DNA of 64,000 bases, taken from NCBI GenBank assembly GCA_029747015.1, contig JAKOGI010002254.1, forward strand, positions 62,001-126,000, read 5' to 3'. Of the stretch, positions 10,159-20,758 are shown piece by piece. The translations under genes and the position numbers were made by a program. The number at the start of each line of letters is the position of its first letter. Positions within the stretch are counted from its first letter, which is position 1. This stretch comes from Carnegiea gigantea. Taxonomy: Eukaryota > Streptophyta > Magnoliopsida > Caryophyllales > Cactaceae. The notes beneath the pieces are model-generated. The model was given only the letters and a program-made list of their open reading frames with translations, had not been told where the DNA came from and searched no databases.

Positions 10159-11850
10159 TGTTGAATTTAGGAGTACTTACCCACAAGAGGAGGGTGAATT
10201 GTGGTGTTCGATTTTCATGTACTTACTGACAAACACCCTCCTGATTTCAGAGGTTGTTCTTGAATTATAAACAACCTTCTGACTTGTTTGCACCAGATGT
10301 TTTCAATTTGCTCAAAGGAGAAAATCAACAAGATAAATGCGGAAATAAAGCACACACAATTTTTCCGTGGAAAACACTTCTAGCCCAACTGAGGTGTGAA
10401 AAACCACGACCTACCTCGTGTAGGATTTAACCACTTTCACTAACAGGCTTCACACGTTACAAATGTAACACACCTTGTTACAACTTGCAACCACGTAACC
10501 TTCTTTTCTAAGAAAGGTTACACCACGTCCAAATCTCACCAGATTGGACACGTCCAAAGTCCACACGACTGAGGACCACTCACTCACTTTTCTGATCCAA
10601 GATCAGGGTTACAAAACACCTTACGGGGGTGCTTCTGATTTAAGCAGATGTAAGGTACAATGAGGTCCTAGTATGCCAATATCTTGAAAGCTCAGCTTAA
10701 ACACAACTTGTCTCGGTTTTTCTTTTCTCAAGAGTAGCTCGAAAAATTCTTCTCACTAGAAAAACCACTTTTGCACTTCTCCCTTTTTGCGTATGTTGTG
10801 TATGTTTCTCGTTTTTTCTTATCTTATGAATGGGAGTGAAATGTTGAGTTTTTAAACAAAAAATCCAACGGTCAAAAACAAGGAGAAGTGATAAAATCAG
10901 CTATGTTTAGCAAAGAGAGATTTTTGCTTAGCACAGAGAATTCCAACGGCTAAAAGATCCAATGAGGATAGAGTTTCCCAATATTGTAGGGATTTGATTT
11001 TGGAGGATAAAAGACTATCTTTTCCCCTTAAAAATAGCCGTGAAATACCTGGAAAAGAATCTCAGCTTGAATTTTGAATTAATCACTTTCCAAAGGATAA
11101 GAGAGAAATATTTTCGGTTTTGGTAAATATTTTCCAAAATCAGTTTTGCAAATCTCCCAAGTGATTTTCATATCAAAAGATTTCCTACAGCTTGAATTGC
11201 TGTCTTGGAATTTTATCAAAATATATTAGAGCTTTTGGCCAACCAAAATAAGTTTTCCAAAGTGACCGGGTTTGGCCGTTGCAGTTCAGAAACACCCTAG
11301 GTATCCTGTTTACAGGGTTGTTCAAACTTGGTGTTCTGAAGCAAATAGCGCAACCAATTCAAGAGTGGTTAGTTAGAGACTTTTCAAGATTGGCATATTA
11401 ACAAGAGTCTAAAAAATAAAACCTAAATTACCCAAGACATCTTGTTGTAGATCCAGTCATCTTGTTCAAGACGAATACGCTGCCCTAACCACCTAGACCA
11501 ACCTGTTTGCCAGGTTGTTCTTGTATTGCTTGAGTTCGGAAAGGCCTGTTTGCTGGATTGTCCTTGAAACACCTAGCCTGTTTGCCAGGTTGTTCTTGTA
11601 TTGCTTGAGTTCAGGAACTGATCTTAACACACAATCAACTCATCGAGGTGGTGTTCTTGACTTGAGCGTGAGTCATCAAGGTATGAGACCTGTTCTTAAG
11701 ACTTGTTCTCAACATTCAGCAAACAAGTTAAGACGCATATTGAAAATAACAGTGTATGCCTGTTTGGAGAACTTTGTTTGGAGCAACATTACTTAAGAGC
11801 ATTTTACACTTGGGTTTGTTGTCATCAAAACTGAATATACTAATTCAACA
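10159..11850 (-). repeat. 3' LTR of Sirevirus copy 2
   Basis: In + coordinates TGTTGAATTT...TAATTCAACA. Same length as the partner LTR. It contains two direct repeats of a 36-base CCTGTTTGCCAGG-starting unit at 11502 and 11577. Confidence 0.95.
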
Positions 11851-12172
11851 ATTTCCTCCTTTTTGATGATGACAAACCAAGTGTCCATATTAAAAAAAAA
11901 TTGAATGCTGATAGGGATCCACGTAGGTACAAGGAGTTAGAGGTCAACCCACCCTATCGAGTCAAGGTCAGGCTCATTCGTCATACTTTGTCAATAGGTT
12001 ACACTATTCTTCCCCCTTTTGGCATCATTAAAAAGCAAGAACAACAGGACGGTTGCAAGAAAAGCATATAAAGCATTGCAAATAGATATTTCATTGCAAA
12101 GAAAAGTAGTATAATGCCAAAACAACAAAACTAAGAGAGGAGGAGGAGGAGACAAGAGACCAGCCTAGACAA
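11851..12172 (-). other. 3' untranslated region with two polypurine tracts, Sirevirus copy 2
   Basis: The terminal tract (complement of ATTTCCTCCTTTTT, 11851-11864) abuts the LTR, and the upstream tract (complement of TCTTCCCCCTTTT, 12008-12020) matches the one at 6792 in copy 1. No other feature. Confidence 0.8.
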
Positions 12173-14050
12173 TCAGGGAGCAGGGGGTGGTTTCGTTTGC
12201 AGAGGAGGAATGCTGGGAGCAAGGGTGGAGAGAAGGGCAAGCAAATATTCATGGCGTTTGGCGGAGAGGGCTTGTTCCTCAGCAAGAGCAGCCTTGACGG
12301 CGGAGAGCTCATCCTTGAGGCGAGCATTGTCCTCAAGAACAGCCTCAACCTTGATGGAAGGTTGCCCAGAAACAGGTGGTCGAGGTGGTCGACGACCCTG
12401 TTTGGAGACTGACCCTTCGCTAACCTCATAGCCACACCCTAGCAGGGTGTCAATCCCAATCTCATCAATGATTTGGGCCGCCACTCTCCGTGTAAACGCT
12501 ATCCCAAAGTGCTCAAACACCCTTGTCAGTAGAAACCCATAGCCAAGATCATGGGCTCGAGTGGTGTTCGCAATTCGCCCTATACGGCGAATCATGATTG
12601 CAGGGAGGTTTATTGGTTCCTCCCGATCCAGTAGGTCCACCAGACATTGATCGAGGGCATCTGCTGAGTTTCGCCCTTGACCTCGCGGAATTATGTTCTT
12701 GATGGTGAACATAAACAGTAGTTGGTGCAGGGAGGTCATTTCACCCTTCTTAACCGAGAGGGGTGTTCTCAGGCCCTGTTTCTGACTGAGGCGTTGGGAC
12801 ACCTCTAGGAGCCTGGCTGTTGCCAGGGCAGTCTTGTCTTCCCTCACATACACAGCAAAGCCTTGTGAGGGCACCCCCAATATTTTCCCAAGTGTGGGCG
12901 CATCAACCTTAATACCTTGTCCATTCACAAAACTTATCACCACCCCTTTGGTGACACTGCAGTTGGCATAAAAGTCACCCAACTCAGGCACAAAACACCC
13001 CAACTGGGTGTTTGCAAACAAGTCGAGCCAGCTTTGGACTCGCAACTTGTTCAGGAACACTCCCAGACCCTGTTCCTCGAAAAAACGTACATTTACTACC
13101 TTCCCCCTGACGACATTGCGCTTAAGCAATTGCGCATGCTTGTCAGACATAGGAGAGGGAGTGGACTTCTTTGGGCATTTGGGAGGAGGAACAGAGGTGG
13201 TAGCGTCTGGTAGGGGAGCTGTTCTGGGCTTTCTTTTAAGGGATGAGTTTGCAGGAGAGGACTTCACAGCAGGTTTAGAGGTTGATTTTTGAGGGGCTTG
13301 ATCTTCAGAGGACTCGGAGAACACCGGTGTCCCCTGTTTGAAAGAGGTGTTCTCAGAGTCAGTACTCGAGAACCCCTCGGTAAAAGAAGAGGAAATCTCC
13401 TCGATGATTGGAGTAGAGGGTTTGGAGATACGGGGAGCGGATTGAAAAGCTATTCTTGCAGATTTGCGAGAAGGCTTGGAGGATTTTGGAGAAGAGGGAG
13501 TTTGAGAGGGCTGAGACCTTGGTTGTGGCCTTGTTCTTGGCGTTCTGCTGCACCTGGCCACTATTTTCACCCTTTTCCTTTTCTCTCCGGTTTGAGCCAT
13601 CGGAGTCGTGAGTTCAGCCTCAGGGAGAGAATCCTTCTCCTGACTCTCCTCTGATGTCTCATTCGAATTCCCTCGGAAATCGACATTCAGATCCTCCACA
13701 CACACGGCGTCAAAAGAGTCTTTCCCTATTTCTGGCACTGTTTCAGGAAACAGCCCAAAAGAACAGGGTTCGAAATTATCACTAAACCCTTCAGGGGTTT
13801 CCAAGATTTTGTCTTGAGGCCCCGATGGTGCACCCTCCGACTCTACTTTAATGGGACATGCAACTGACCCCATAAGAAACACCAATTTCCTTCCACAATT
13901 GAAGGGAATATCGCCCATCCCTATCCCGACTGACTTTAGGAACAAGCTTTTCAGAAATCTGAAAGGCTTGTACAGGATTGGGCGAGGCGGAGCAGGGATT
14001 GAGGACGCAAGAACCAGAGCTTTTGAGTGAGAGGTGTTGTTGGAAGCCAT
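12173..14050 (-). CDS. Sense extra ORF (aORF) with putative plant transposon protein domain, intact
   Basis: A single uninterrupted frame of 625 residues, ATG 14048-14050 to stop 12173-12175, in the same direction as pol and downstream of it. Layout: N-terminal globular part (about 20-80, YKPFRF); acidic then Lys/Arg/Ser/Pro-rich linker (about 100-320) that could carry nuclear localisation signals (KRKRVK near 157); globular domain (about 325-540, RGKVVNVRFFEEQGLGVF) resembling the PF20167 plant transposon family; C-terminal coiled coil (about 560-605). No signal peptide or membrane segment seen. It is the only intact gene of this otherwise broken element, which suggests either youth or retained function. 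Copy 1 carries the homologous gene with two stops. Its role in the element is unknown to me. Confidence 0.85.
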   Translation of the reverse strand: MASNNTSHSKALVLASSIPAPPRPILYKPFRFLKSLFLKSVGIGMGDIPFNCGRKLVFLMGSVACPIKVESEGAPSGPQDKILETPEGFSDNFEPCSFGLFPETVPEIGKDSFDAVCVEDLNVDFRGNSNETSEESQEKDSLPEAELTTPMAQTGEKRKRVKIVARCSRTPRTRPQPRSQPSQTPSSPKSSKPSRKSARIAFQSAPRISKPSTPIIEEISSSFTEGFSSTDSENTSFKQGTPVFSESSEDQAPQKSTSKPAVKSSPANSSLKRKPRTAPLPDATTSVPPPKCPKKSTPSPMSDKHAQLLKRNVVRGKVVNVRFFEEQGLGVFLNKLRVQSWLDLFANTQLGCFVPELGDFYANCSVTKGVVISFVNGQGIKVDAPTLGKILGVPSQGFAVYVREDKTALATARLLEVSQRLSQKQGLRTPLSVKKGEMTSLHQLLFMFTIKNIIPRGQGRNSADALDQCLVDLLDREEPINLPAIMIRRIGRIANTTRAHDLGYGFLLTRVFEHFGIAFTRRVAAQIIDEIGIDTLLGCGYEVSEGSVSKQGRRPPRPPVSGQPSIKVEAVLEDNARLKDELSAVKAALAEEQALSAKRHEYLLALLSTLAPSIPPLQTKPPPAP

Positions 14051-14570
14051 TGTTGCTAGAGGAGAGAGATTAGGGCCTAAGGCTGTTTGCAGGGTTTGCT
14101 TTTGAGCGAGATGAAGTCAGGTGAAAAGAAGAACTGAGAACAGGGCATTTAAAGAGAGAGAGAGCACCCAAAATCTTTTAAAGATCTCTAGGTTTGCAAC
14201 GGGTGAGAACATTAAAGGCGTGTGCCTTGGTAAGGAGGGAGGTTTAAAGAAAACACATTCCCATATGCATCGAACAACCAAGGGACGTACCTGTTCTTTC
14301 CGTTCGATCAAGATACCTGCCTGTTCTTCGCCGTTTGATCTTGATTTGACTCATTAGTACTAGGGGTGGCAGAGCTGCTCCAGTGATCCTTAGTACATCC
14401 CCTTATGCTGCACTCTTTGTATAAATTAAAAAAAACGCACGCAATTCGAGTGTATGCACTCATTGTACATAAATCACATCAGTTGCTAATAAGATTTGCA
14501 AACAAGGGGAGAGAACAGGGTGTAGAGGTTGTTTTTACCAAACCTAGTTCATGTCTTGGAAACAAGTATC
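14051..14570 (-). other. Spacer between pol and extra ORF, Sirevirus copy 2
   Basis: Non-coding counterpart of 4066-4503 in copy 1. It contains CT/GA-rich stretches and several CCTGTT-type motifs; no ORF supported. Confidence 0.5.
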
Positions 14571-16286
14571 TCAGGGTGTTCTTACCAACCCTAGTTCCAG
14601 TCTATTTCTCTCAAATTGATCTCTAGCTAGTGCCTTAGTGAATATATCAGCAATTTGATTTTCCGTTGTGCAAAAATTCATAGAAATTAAACCCTTTTCA
14701 ACATTATCTCTCAAGAAATGATGTCGAATGTCAATATGCTTTGTTCTTTTATGTTGACATGGATTTTTGGTAATGTTAATTGCACTTGTGTTATCACAAA
14801 AAATAGGAATGCATCCAGTGTCAACACAAAAGTCCTTAAGCTGTTGCCTTATCCACAACAGTTGAGCACAACATGAAGCTGCTGCAACATATTCAGCTTC
14901 TGCTGTGGACATGGAAACTGAATGTTGCTTCTTGGTAGCCCAAGATACCAAACAAGGTCCAAGAAAGTGAGCTATACCTGAGGTACTCTTTCTATCAACT
15001 AGGAATCCAGCATAGTCAGCATCAGCATATCCAACAAGATCAAAATTGCAACCTCTAGGATACCATAAAGCTAAATTGGGTGTATGCTTCAAATATCTTA
15101 GTATCCGTTTAACAGCTTTAAGATGAGTTTCCTTAGGATTAGACTAAAAACGGGCACATAAACCAACACTAAAAACAATATCCGGTCTACTAGCGGTTAG
15201 GTATAGGAGTGACCCAATCATGCCCCTATAGAGTTTCTCCTCAACTGAGGGACTCCCATCATCCATAACCAACTTGGTTGAAGGAGAAATAGGAGTGTCT
15301 ATGGATTTGGCCGACTCCATCCCAAAACGCTTAAGTAGCTCCTTGATATACTTTTGTTGATGGATCATGGTGCCGTTTGGAGTTTGCTTGATTTGTAAGC
15401 CTAAGAAAAAGTTAAGCTCACCTATCATGCCTATCTCAAACTCACTCCTCATCATATTTGAAAATTCATTGCATAAATCATGATGAGTTGCACCGAATAC
15501 AATGTCATCAACATATATTTGGACAATCAATAAATGTTCCCCCTTAGTTTTTAGAAACAAGGTATTGTCTACCTTGCCTCTTCTAAAATTATTTTCAAGT
15601 AAAAAACTTGACAAACGTTCATACCAAGCTCTAGGAGCTTGTTTTAAACCATAAAGAGCTTTGTCAAGTTTGAAAACATGGTTAGGAAATTCACTGTTTT
15701 CAAAACCAGGGGGTTGTTTGACATACACCTCTTCTTTAAGGTATCCGTTTAGGAATGCACTTTTAACGTCCATTTGATATAGCTTGATTTCCATATGAGC
15801 TGCAAAGGCTATTAGGATTCGAATAGCCTCAATTCTAGCAACTGGTGCAAAGATTTCTTCATAATCGATCCCTTCTTCTTGGTTATACCCTTGAACAACC
15901 AGCCGTGCCTTGTTCCTAGTGACTGTTCCTGACTCATCCAGTTTGTTTCGGAACACCCACTTGGTTCCAATGATTGTTCTCTCTGCAGGTTTAGGTACCA
16001 GGTGCCATACTCTATTTCTTTCAAATTGATGGAGCTCTTCTTGCATTGCCGTGACCCAATCTGAATCTGCAAGAGCTTCATTCACATTCTTTGGCTCAAT
16101 GTTAGAGAGAAAAGCATAGAAAGCACAGAAATTCTTAAGCTTAGACCTAGTTTGCACTCCACTGTTAATATCAGACAGAATTTGATCAAGGGGGTGTGAA
16201 CTATGGTGCTTCCATGGTCGTGGAGTAAGTGGATCCACAGACATATGCTCTACTCTAGCCGGAATATTTGGAGAATCAGGCTCACG

Positions 16287-16384
16287 AACACCTCCTGAGC
16301 CTGTTTCTGCACCTGTTTGTAAGCCTGTTCCTGAAGAACATGGTCCCGAACAGGGTTCAACGGTGTTTCCCCCTGTTTGGTGTT
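16287..16384. other. CCTGTT/AACAGG hexamer array in the integrase-RT linker, copy 2
   Basis: Eight hexamers of the same family as in copy 1 start at + coordinates 16287, 16300, 16312, 16324, 16349, 16362, 16372 and 16379; steps are 13, 12, 12, 25, 13, 10 and 7. Position within pol is conserved with the array at 2250-2361, while the encoded linker peptide is not. Confidence 0.5.
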
Positions 16385-17884
16385 CACCTTGCCTGCCGTT
16401 TTGAGGAACAACTTCTGGGCCTGTTGTCTCCATGGTGTTCTTACCTTGTCTCTCATGGGGCAACACTTCTTTTCGGATAAGACCTAATTCAAACTCTTCT
16501 TCCTGTGCACCATTCTTATTCAAAGTGTTAGATTCATCAAAAAGCACATGCACACTTTCCTCAACGCACAAGGTTCTTTTGTTAAAGACTTTGTATGCCT
16601 TGCTGTGAGAGGAATAACCGAGAAATATTGCCTCATCACTCCTGGGATCAAACTTTCCTAAAGCATCCTTCCCATTATTATGCACAAAACACCTACAACC
16701 GAATGTTCTTAAATGCATAATGTTGGGCTTTCTGCCTTTGAAGAGTTCGTAGGGAGTTTTGTTCAAAATAGGTCTAATCATACATCTATTCATAATGTAA
16801 CATGATGTGTTCAAAGCTTCTGCCCAAAAGTTCCTAGGAAGACCACTAGCAATAAGCATTGTCCTAGTCATGTCTTCTAGGGTGCGGTTTTTGCGCTCAA
16901 CCACCCCATTCTGTTGGGGTGTTCTTGGGGCCGAGAAGTTATGATCAACACCATGCGTATTACAAAATTCTGTAAAACTTGCATTTTTAAATTCAGTACC
17001 ATGATCAGACCTCAAGCTAACCAATGAGTGTCCTACTCTCTTTTCAACCTTTTTGAGAAGGGCAATAAAATTCTCAAAAGTTTCATCCTTGGAGGCCAAG
17101 AACAGGGTCCAAGTAAATCGAGAGTAATCATCCACTATGACAAGCACATACCTCTTCCCACCTCTACTTGTTATCCTCATAGGACCACATAGATCAATGT
17201 GTAATAATTCAAGAGGTCGGGTAGTGCTAACACACCTTTTTGATTTAAAAGACAATCTGACTTGTTTTCCTTTTGCACAAGCTTCACATACCCTGTCATC
17301 ATTAAACTTGATGGAAGGTAGTCCAACAACCAAGTCTTTGGAAACAAGTTTATTTAAAAGAGTAAGGCTCGCATGACCTAGTCTCTTGTGCCAGAGCATT
17401 ATATCATCATTCACAGCACTCAAACAAGTCAGGTTGTTTTGGAGAAGTGTGGAAATACAAACTTTGTAAACATTTTTGTGACGCTTCCCCTTTAACACAA
17501 CGTCTCCTGTGTTGGCATTGACAACCAAGTAATGTGTTCGTGAGAACACCACAAGATTGTTCTTGTCACACAGTTGGGACACACTTAGTAAATTATGCTT
17601 TAAACCATCAACTAAGTGCACATTATCAATTGAGTGGGAGAGAGTTTTACCAATGCTACCTATACCGACAATTGTCCCAGACTTGCCGTTTCCAAAAGCC
17701 ACGCTCCCACCGGTTGAAGCTGTAAGTGAGAGAAAGTTTGATTTTTCTCCGGTCATATGCCGCGAACACCCACTATCAACATACCACAGCTGCCTGTTTT
17801 TAAGGTTATTTTCTAAGCTATTTGCCAGGGTGTTTCTTACCCTATTTGCTGGGTTGTTTGTGGGGTTGTTCTCTCTCACTTCAG

Positions 17885-17886
17885 CC
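17885..17886 (-). other. Exon-exon-like junction in Sirevirus copy 2
   Basis: In element sense the sequence reads AAGAACAAG|GCTGAAGTGA. Copy 1 has AAGAACAAG then GT...AG (654 bp) then GCTGAAATGA. The break coincides with the splice borders to the base. Confidence 0.75.
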
Positions 17887-18070
17887 TTGTTCTTGAGATC
17901 AGTCAAGCTGTTTGTGGATTCATCATCTGAGTCTAAGTCACCTTGTGCCATGAGAGCTACAGCATCTCCTTCACTTTCAGATTCACCTTCATCCTCAGAA
18001 GAGTCTCCCCAGGCAGCAAGCATAGCCTTCGAGAACTTTTGCCTGAGGTGTTCACAGGTTGTTTTCGAAC

Positions 18071-19004
18071 CTATTTTCTGGGTTGTTCAAACTCCTGCTC
18101 TTCTCGAAGCAGAGGGAAGTTTTTCACAAGGTGATCTGGTTTGCCACATTTAAAACACCCTGTGAACTGTTCTCGGGGGGTGTTTCTGGATTTAGTGAAG
18201 TCCTTTCTTCTGCTGTTTTCTTTGACCTTTTTGAAGAATTTCTTGAACTTTCGTGTCATTAAGGCCATCTCTTCATCCTCAAGGTCAGAGTCATCATCCT
18301 CTTGTGCTTTCAAGGCAAGCCCACGATCCTTCTTCTGCTCCTCTTTTTGTTGTGAGTTCTTTCTGAGTTCATAGGTTTGAAGATTGCCAATCAACTCGTC
18401 GAGGGTGATCTTGTTCATGTCTTTAGCTTCTTGGATGGCTGTCACCTTCGCTTCCCAAGACCGAGGCAAAATCCTTAGAATCTTTCTCACCAGCTCTTCT
18501 GTGGTGAAGGATTTTCCCAAGGATTTAGCTCGTTTGTTATGTGGGTGAAGCGTGTGTACATATCCATCACGTTCTCATGATCACCCATATCAAACAACTC
18601 ATATTGCCTCATGAGTAGCTCAATACGTGATTGTTTGACTTGACTTGTTCCTTCATGAGCTACTTGGAGGGCATTCCATATCTCCTGGGCTGACTCACAC
18701 TCCGAGATACGTGTATATTCATCTGGACCTAGGCCAAAATATAATAGCTTCTTGGCCTTGGCATTCTTTTCCATTTTCTTATAGTCTTCAGCATCAAACT
18801 CTATGGGTTCCTTGGGAACCTTCTTACCATCTTCAAGCACCTTGGTGGGAACAAGGGGCCCGTTCTTGATGAGCATCCATAACTCATAATCTTCTGCCTG
18901 AATATAGTTCTCCATCCTATTCTTCCACCAACTATAATGTTGCCGTTGAAATAGGGTGGCCGAGTAATGGATTGCCCTTCAAGGATTCCTTGTGGTGTAC
19001 TCAT
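18071..19004 (-). pseudogene. gag: Copia gag N-terminal part of Sirevirus copy 2, frameshifted
   Basis: Begins at ATG 19002-19004 (MSTPQG), 43 bases inside the 3' edge of the primer site region. It shows the typical Copia gag fold sequence (ALQVAHEGTSQVKQSRIELL, UBN2-like) and a CCHC knuckle at about 18116-18157 in which the last Cys is Phe (CFKCGKPDHLVKNF). Three frame changes, at about 18930, 18525 and 18060, break it; each segment is otherwise collinear with a normal Copia gag. It leads into the acidic linker of pol at 18023. Confidence 0.85.
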
Positions 19005-19046
19005 CTTCAGAATCTCTCAAGGTGTTAGCCCTTTTGTGAGAGAACC

Positions 19047-19059
19047 TGCTCTGATACCG
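19047..19059 (-). other. Primer binding site, initiator Met-tRNA type
   Basis: In element sense CGGTATCAGAGCA, three bases after the 5' LTR end. It matches the TGGTATCAGAGC consensus with the first base changed. Confidence 0.85.
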
Positions 19060-19061
19060 CT

Positions 19062-20753
19062 TATTGAATTTAGGAGTACTTACCCACAAGAGAGGGGTGA
19101 ATTGTGGTGTTCGATTTTCGTGTACTTACTGACAAACACCCTCCTGATTTCAGAGGTTGTTCTTGAATTACAAACAACCTTCTGACTTGTTTGCACCAGA
19201 TGTTTTCAATTTGCTCAAAGGCGAAAATCAACAAGATAAATGCGGAAATAAAGCACACACAATTTTTCCGTGGAAAACACCTCTAGCCCAACTGAGGTGT
19301 GAAAAACCACGACCTACCTCGTGTAGGATTTAACCACTTTCACTAACGGGCTTCACACGTTACAAATGTAACACACCTTGTTACAACTTGCAACCACGTA
19401 ACCTTCTTTTCTAAGAAAGGTTACACCACGTCCAAATCTCACCAGATTGGACACGTCCAAAGTCCACACGACTGAGGACCACTCACTCACTTTTCTGATC
19501 CAAGATCAGGGTTACAAAACACCTTACGGGGGTGCTTCTGATTTAAGCAGATGTAAGGTACAATGAGGTCCTAGTATGCCAATATCTTGAAAGCTCAGCT
19601 TAAACACAACTTGTCTCAGTTTTTCTTTTCTCAAGAGTAGCTCGAAAAATTCTTCTCACTAGAAAAACCACTTTTGCACTTCTCCCTTTTTGCGTATGTT
19701 GTGTATGTTTCTCGTTTTTTCTTATCTTATGAATGGGAGTGAAATGTTGAGTTTTTAAACAAAAAATCCAACGGTCAAAAACATAGAGAAGTGATAAAAT
19801 CAGCTATGCTTAGCAAAGAGAGATTTTTGCTTAGCACAGAGAATTCCAACGGCTAAAAGATCCAATGAGGATAGAGTTTCCCAATATTGTAGGGATTTGC
19901 TTTTGGAGGAAAAAAGACTATCTTTTCCTCTTAAAAATAGCCGTGAAATACCTGGAAAAGAATCTCAGCTTGAATTTTGAATTAATCACTTTCCAAAGGA
20001 TAAGAGAGAAATATTTTCGGTTTTGGTAAATATTTTCCAAAATCAGTTTTGCAAATCTCCCAAGTGATTTTCATATCAAAAGATTTCCTACAGCTTAAAT
20101 TGCTGTCTTGGAATTTTATCAAAATATATTAGAGCTTTTGGCCAACCAAAATAAGTTTTCCAAAGTGACCGGGTTTGGCCGTTGCAGTTCAGAAACACCC
20201 TAGGTACCCTGTTTACAGGGTTGTTCAAACTTGGTGTTCTGAAGCAAATAGCGCAACCAATTCAAGAGTGGTTAGTTAGAGACTTTTCAAGATTGGCATA
20301 TTAACAAGAGTCTAAAAAATAAAACCTAAATTACCCAAGACATCTTGTTGTAGATCCAGTCATCTTGTTCAAGACGAATACGCTGCCCCAACCACCTAGA
20401 CCAACCTGTTTGCCAGGTTGTTCTTGTATCGCTTGAGTTCAGAAAGGCCTGTTTGCTGGATTGTCCTTGAAACACCTAGCCTGTTTGCCAGGTTGTTCTT
20501 GTATTGCTTGAGTTCAGGAACTGATCTTAACACACAATCAACTCATCGAGGTGGTGTTCTTGACTTGAGCGTGAGTCATCAAGGTATGAGACCTGTTCTT
20601 AAGACTTGTTCTCAACATTCAGCAAACAAGTTAAGACGCATATTGAAAATAACAGTGTATGCCTGTTTGGAGAACTTTGTTTGGAGCAACATTACTTAAG
20701 AGCATTTTACACTTGGGTTTGTTGTCATCAAAACTGAATATACTAATTCAACA
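19062..20753 (-). repeat. 5' LTR of Sirevirus copy 2
   Basis: 1692 bp, nearly identical to 10159-11850. The internal edge reads TATTGAATTT, one base off the TG terminus of the partner. Confidence 0.95.
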
Positions 20754-20758
20754 CGGCC
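20754..20758. repeat. Target-site duplication CGGCC, right
   Basis: Matches 10154-10158 exactly; the flanking antisense gene continues across it. Confidence 0.95.

Larger units (their letters stand above)
14571..18023 (-). pseudogene. pol: Copia pol of Sirevirus copy 2, one in-frame stop
   Basis: The frame runs from the acidic gag linker (first ATG 18021-18023) straight into protease ([10 protein letters not shown] near 17760), integrase HHCC and DDE (D in HIDLCGP, D in [10 protein letters not shown] in GVVERKN), RT (YVDDIVFG near 15510) and RNase H (DADYAG, STAEAEY, DNTSAIN). It is broken by TAG at 15144-15146, where copy 1 has a Gln codon, just before the RNase H region; the same frame then continues to 14571. 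Because the segment with the gag stop is missing, gag linker and pol form one continuous frame here, unlike copy 1. Confidence 0.9.
10159..20753 (-). mobile_element. Sirevirus-type Copia retrotransposon, copy 2, complete with both LTRs
   Basis: A 10,595-bp element bounded by two 1692-bp LTRs and a perfect 5-bp duplication CGGCC. Order in element sense (right to left): 5' LTR, Met-tRNA-type primer site, gag with three frame changes, pol with one stop, intact extra ORF, two polypurine tracts, 3' LTR. The LTRs differ at roughly twenty places by eye (about 1%), so insertion was recent. Gag and pol are broken, so it needs proteins from another copy to move. It lacks the 654-bp gag segment bounded by splice sites in copy 1. 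Confidence 0.97.
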
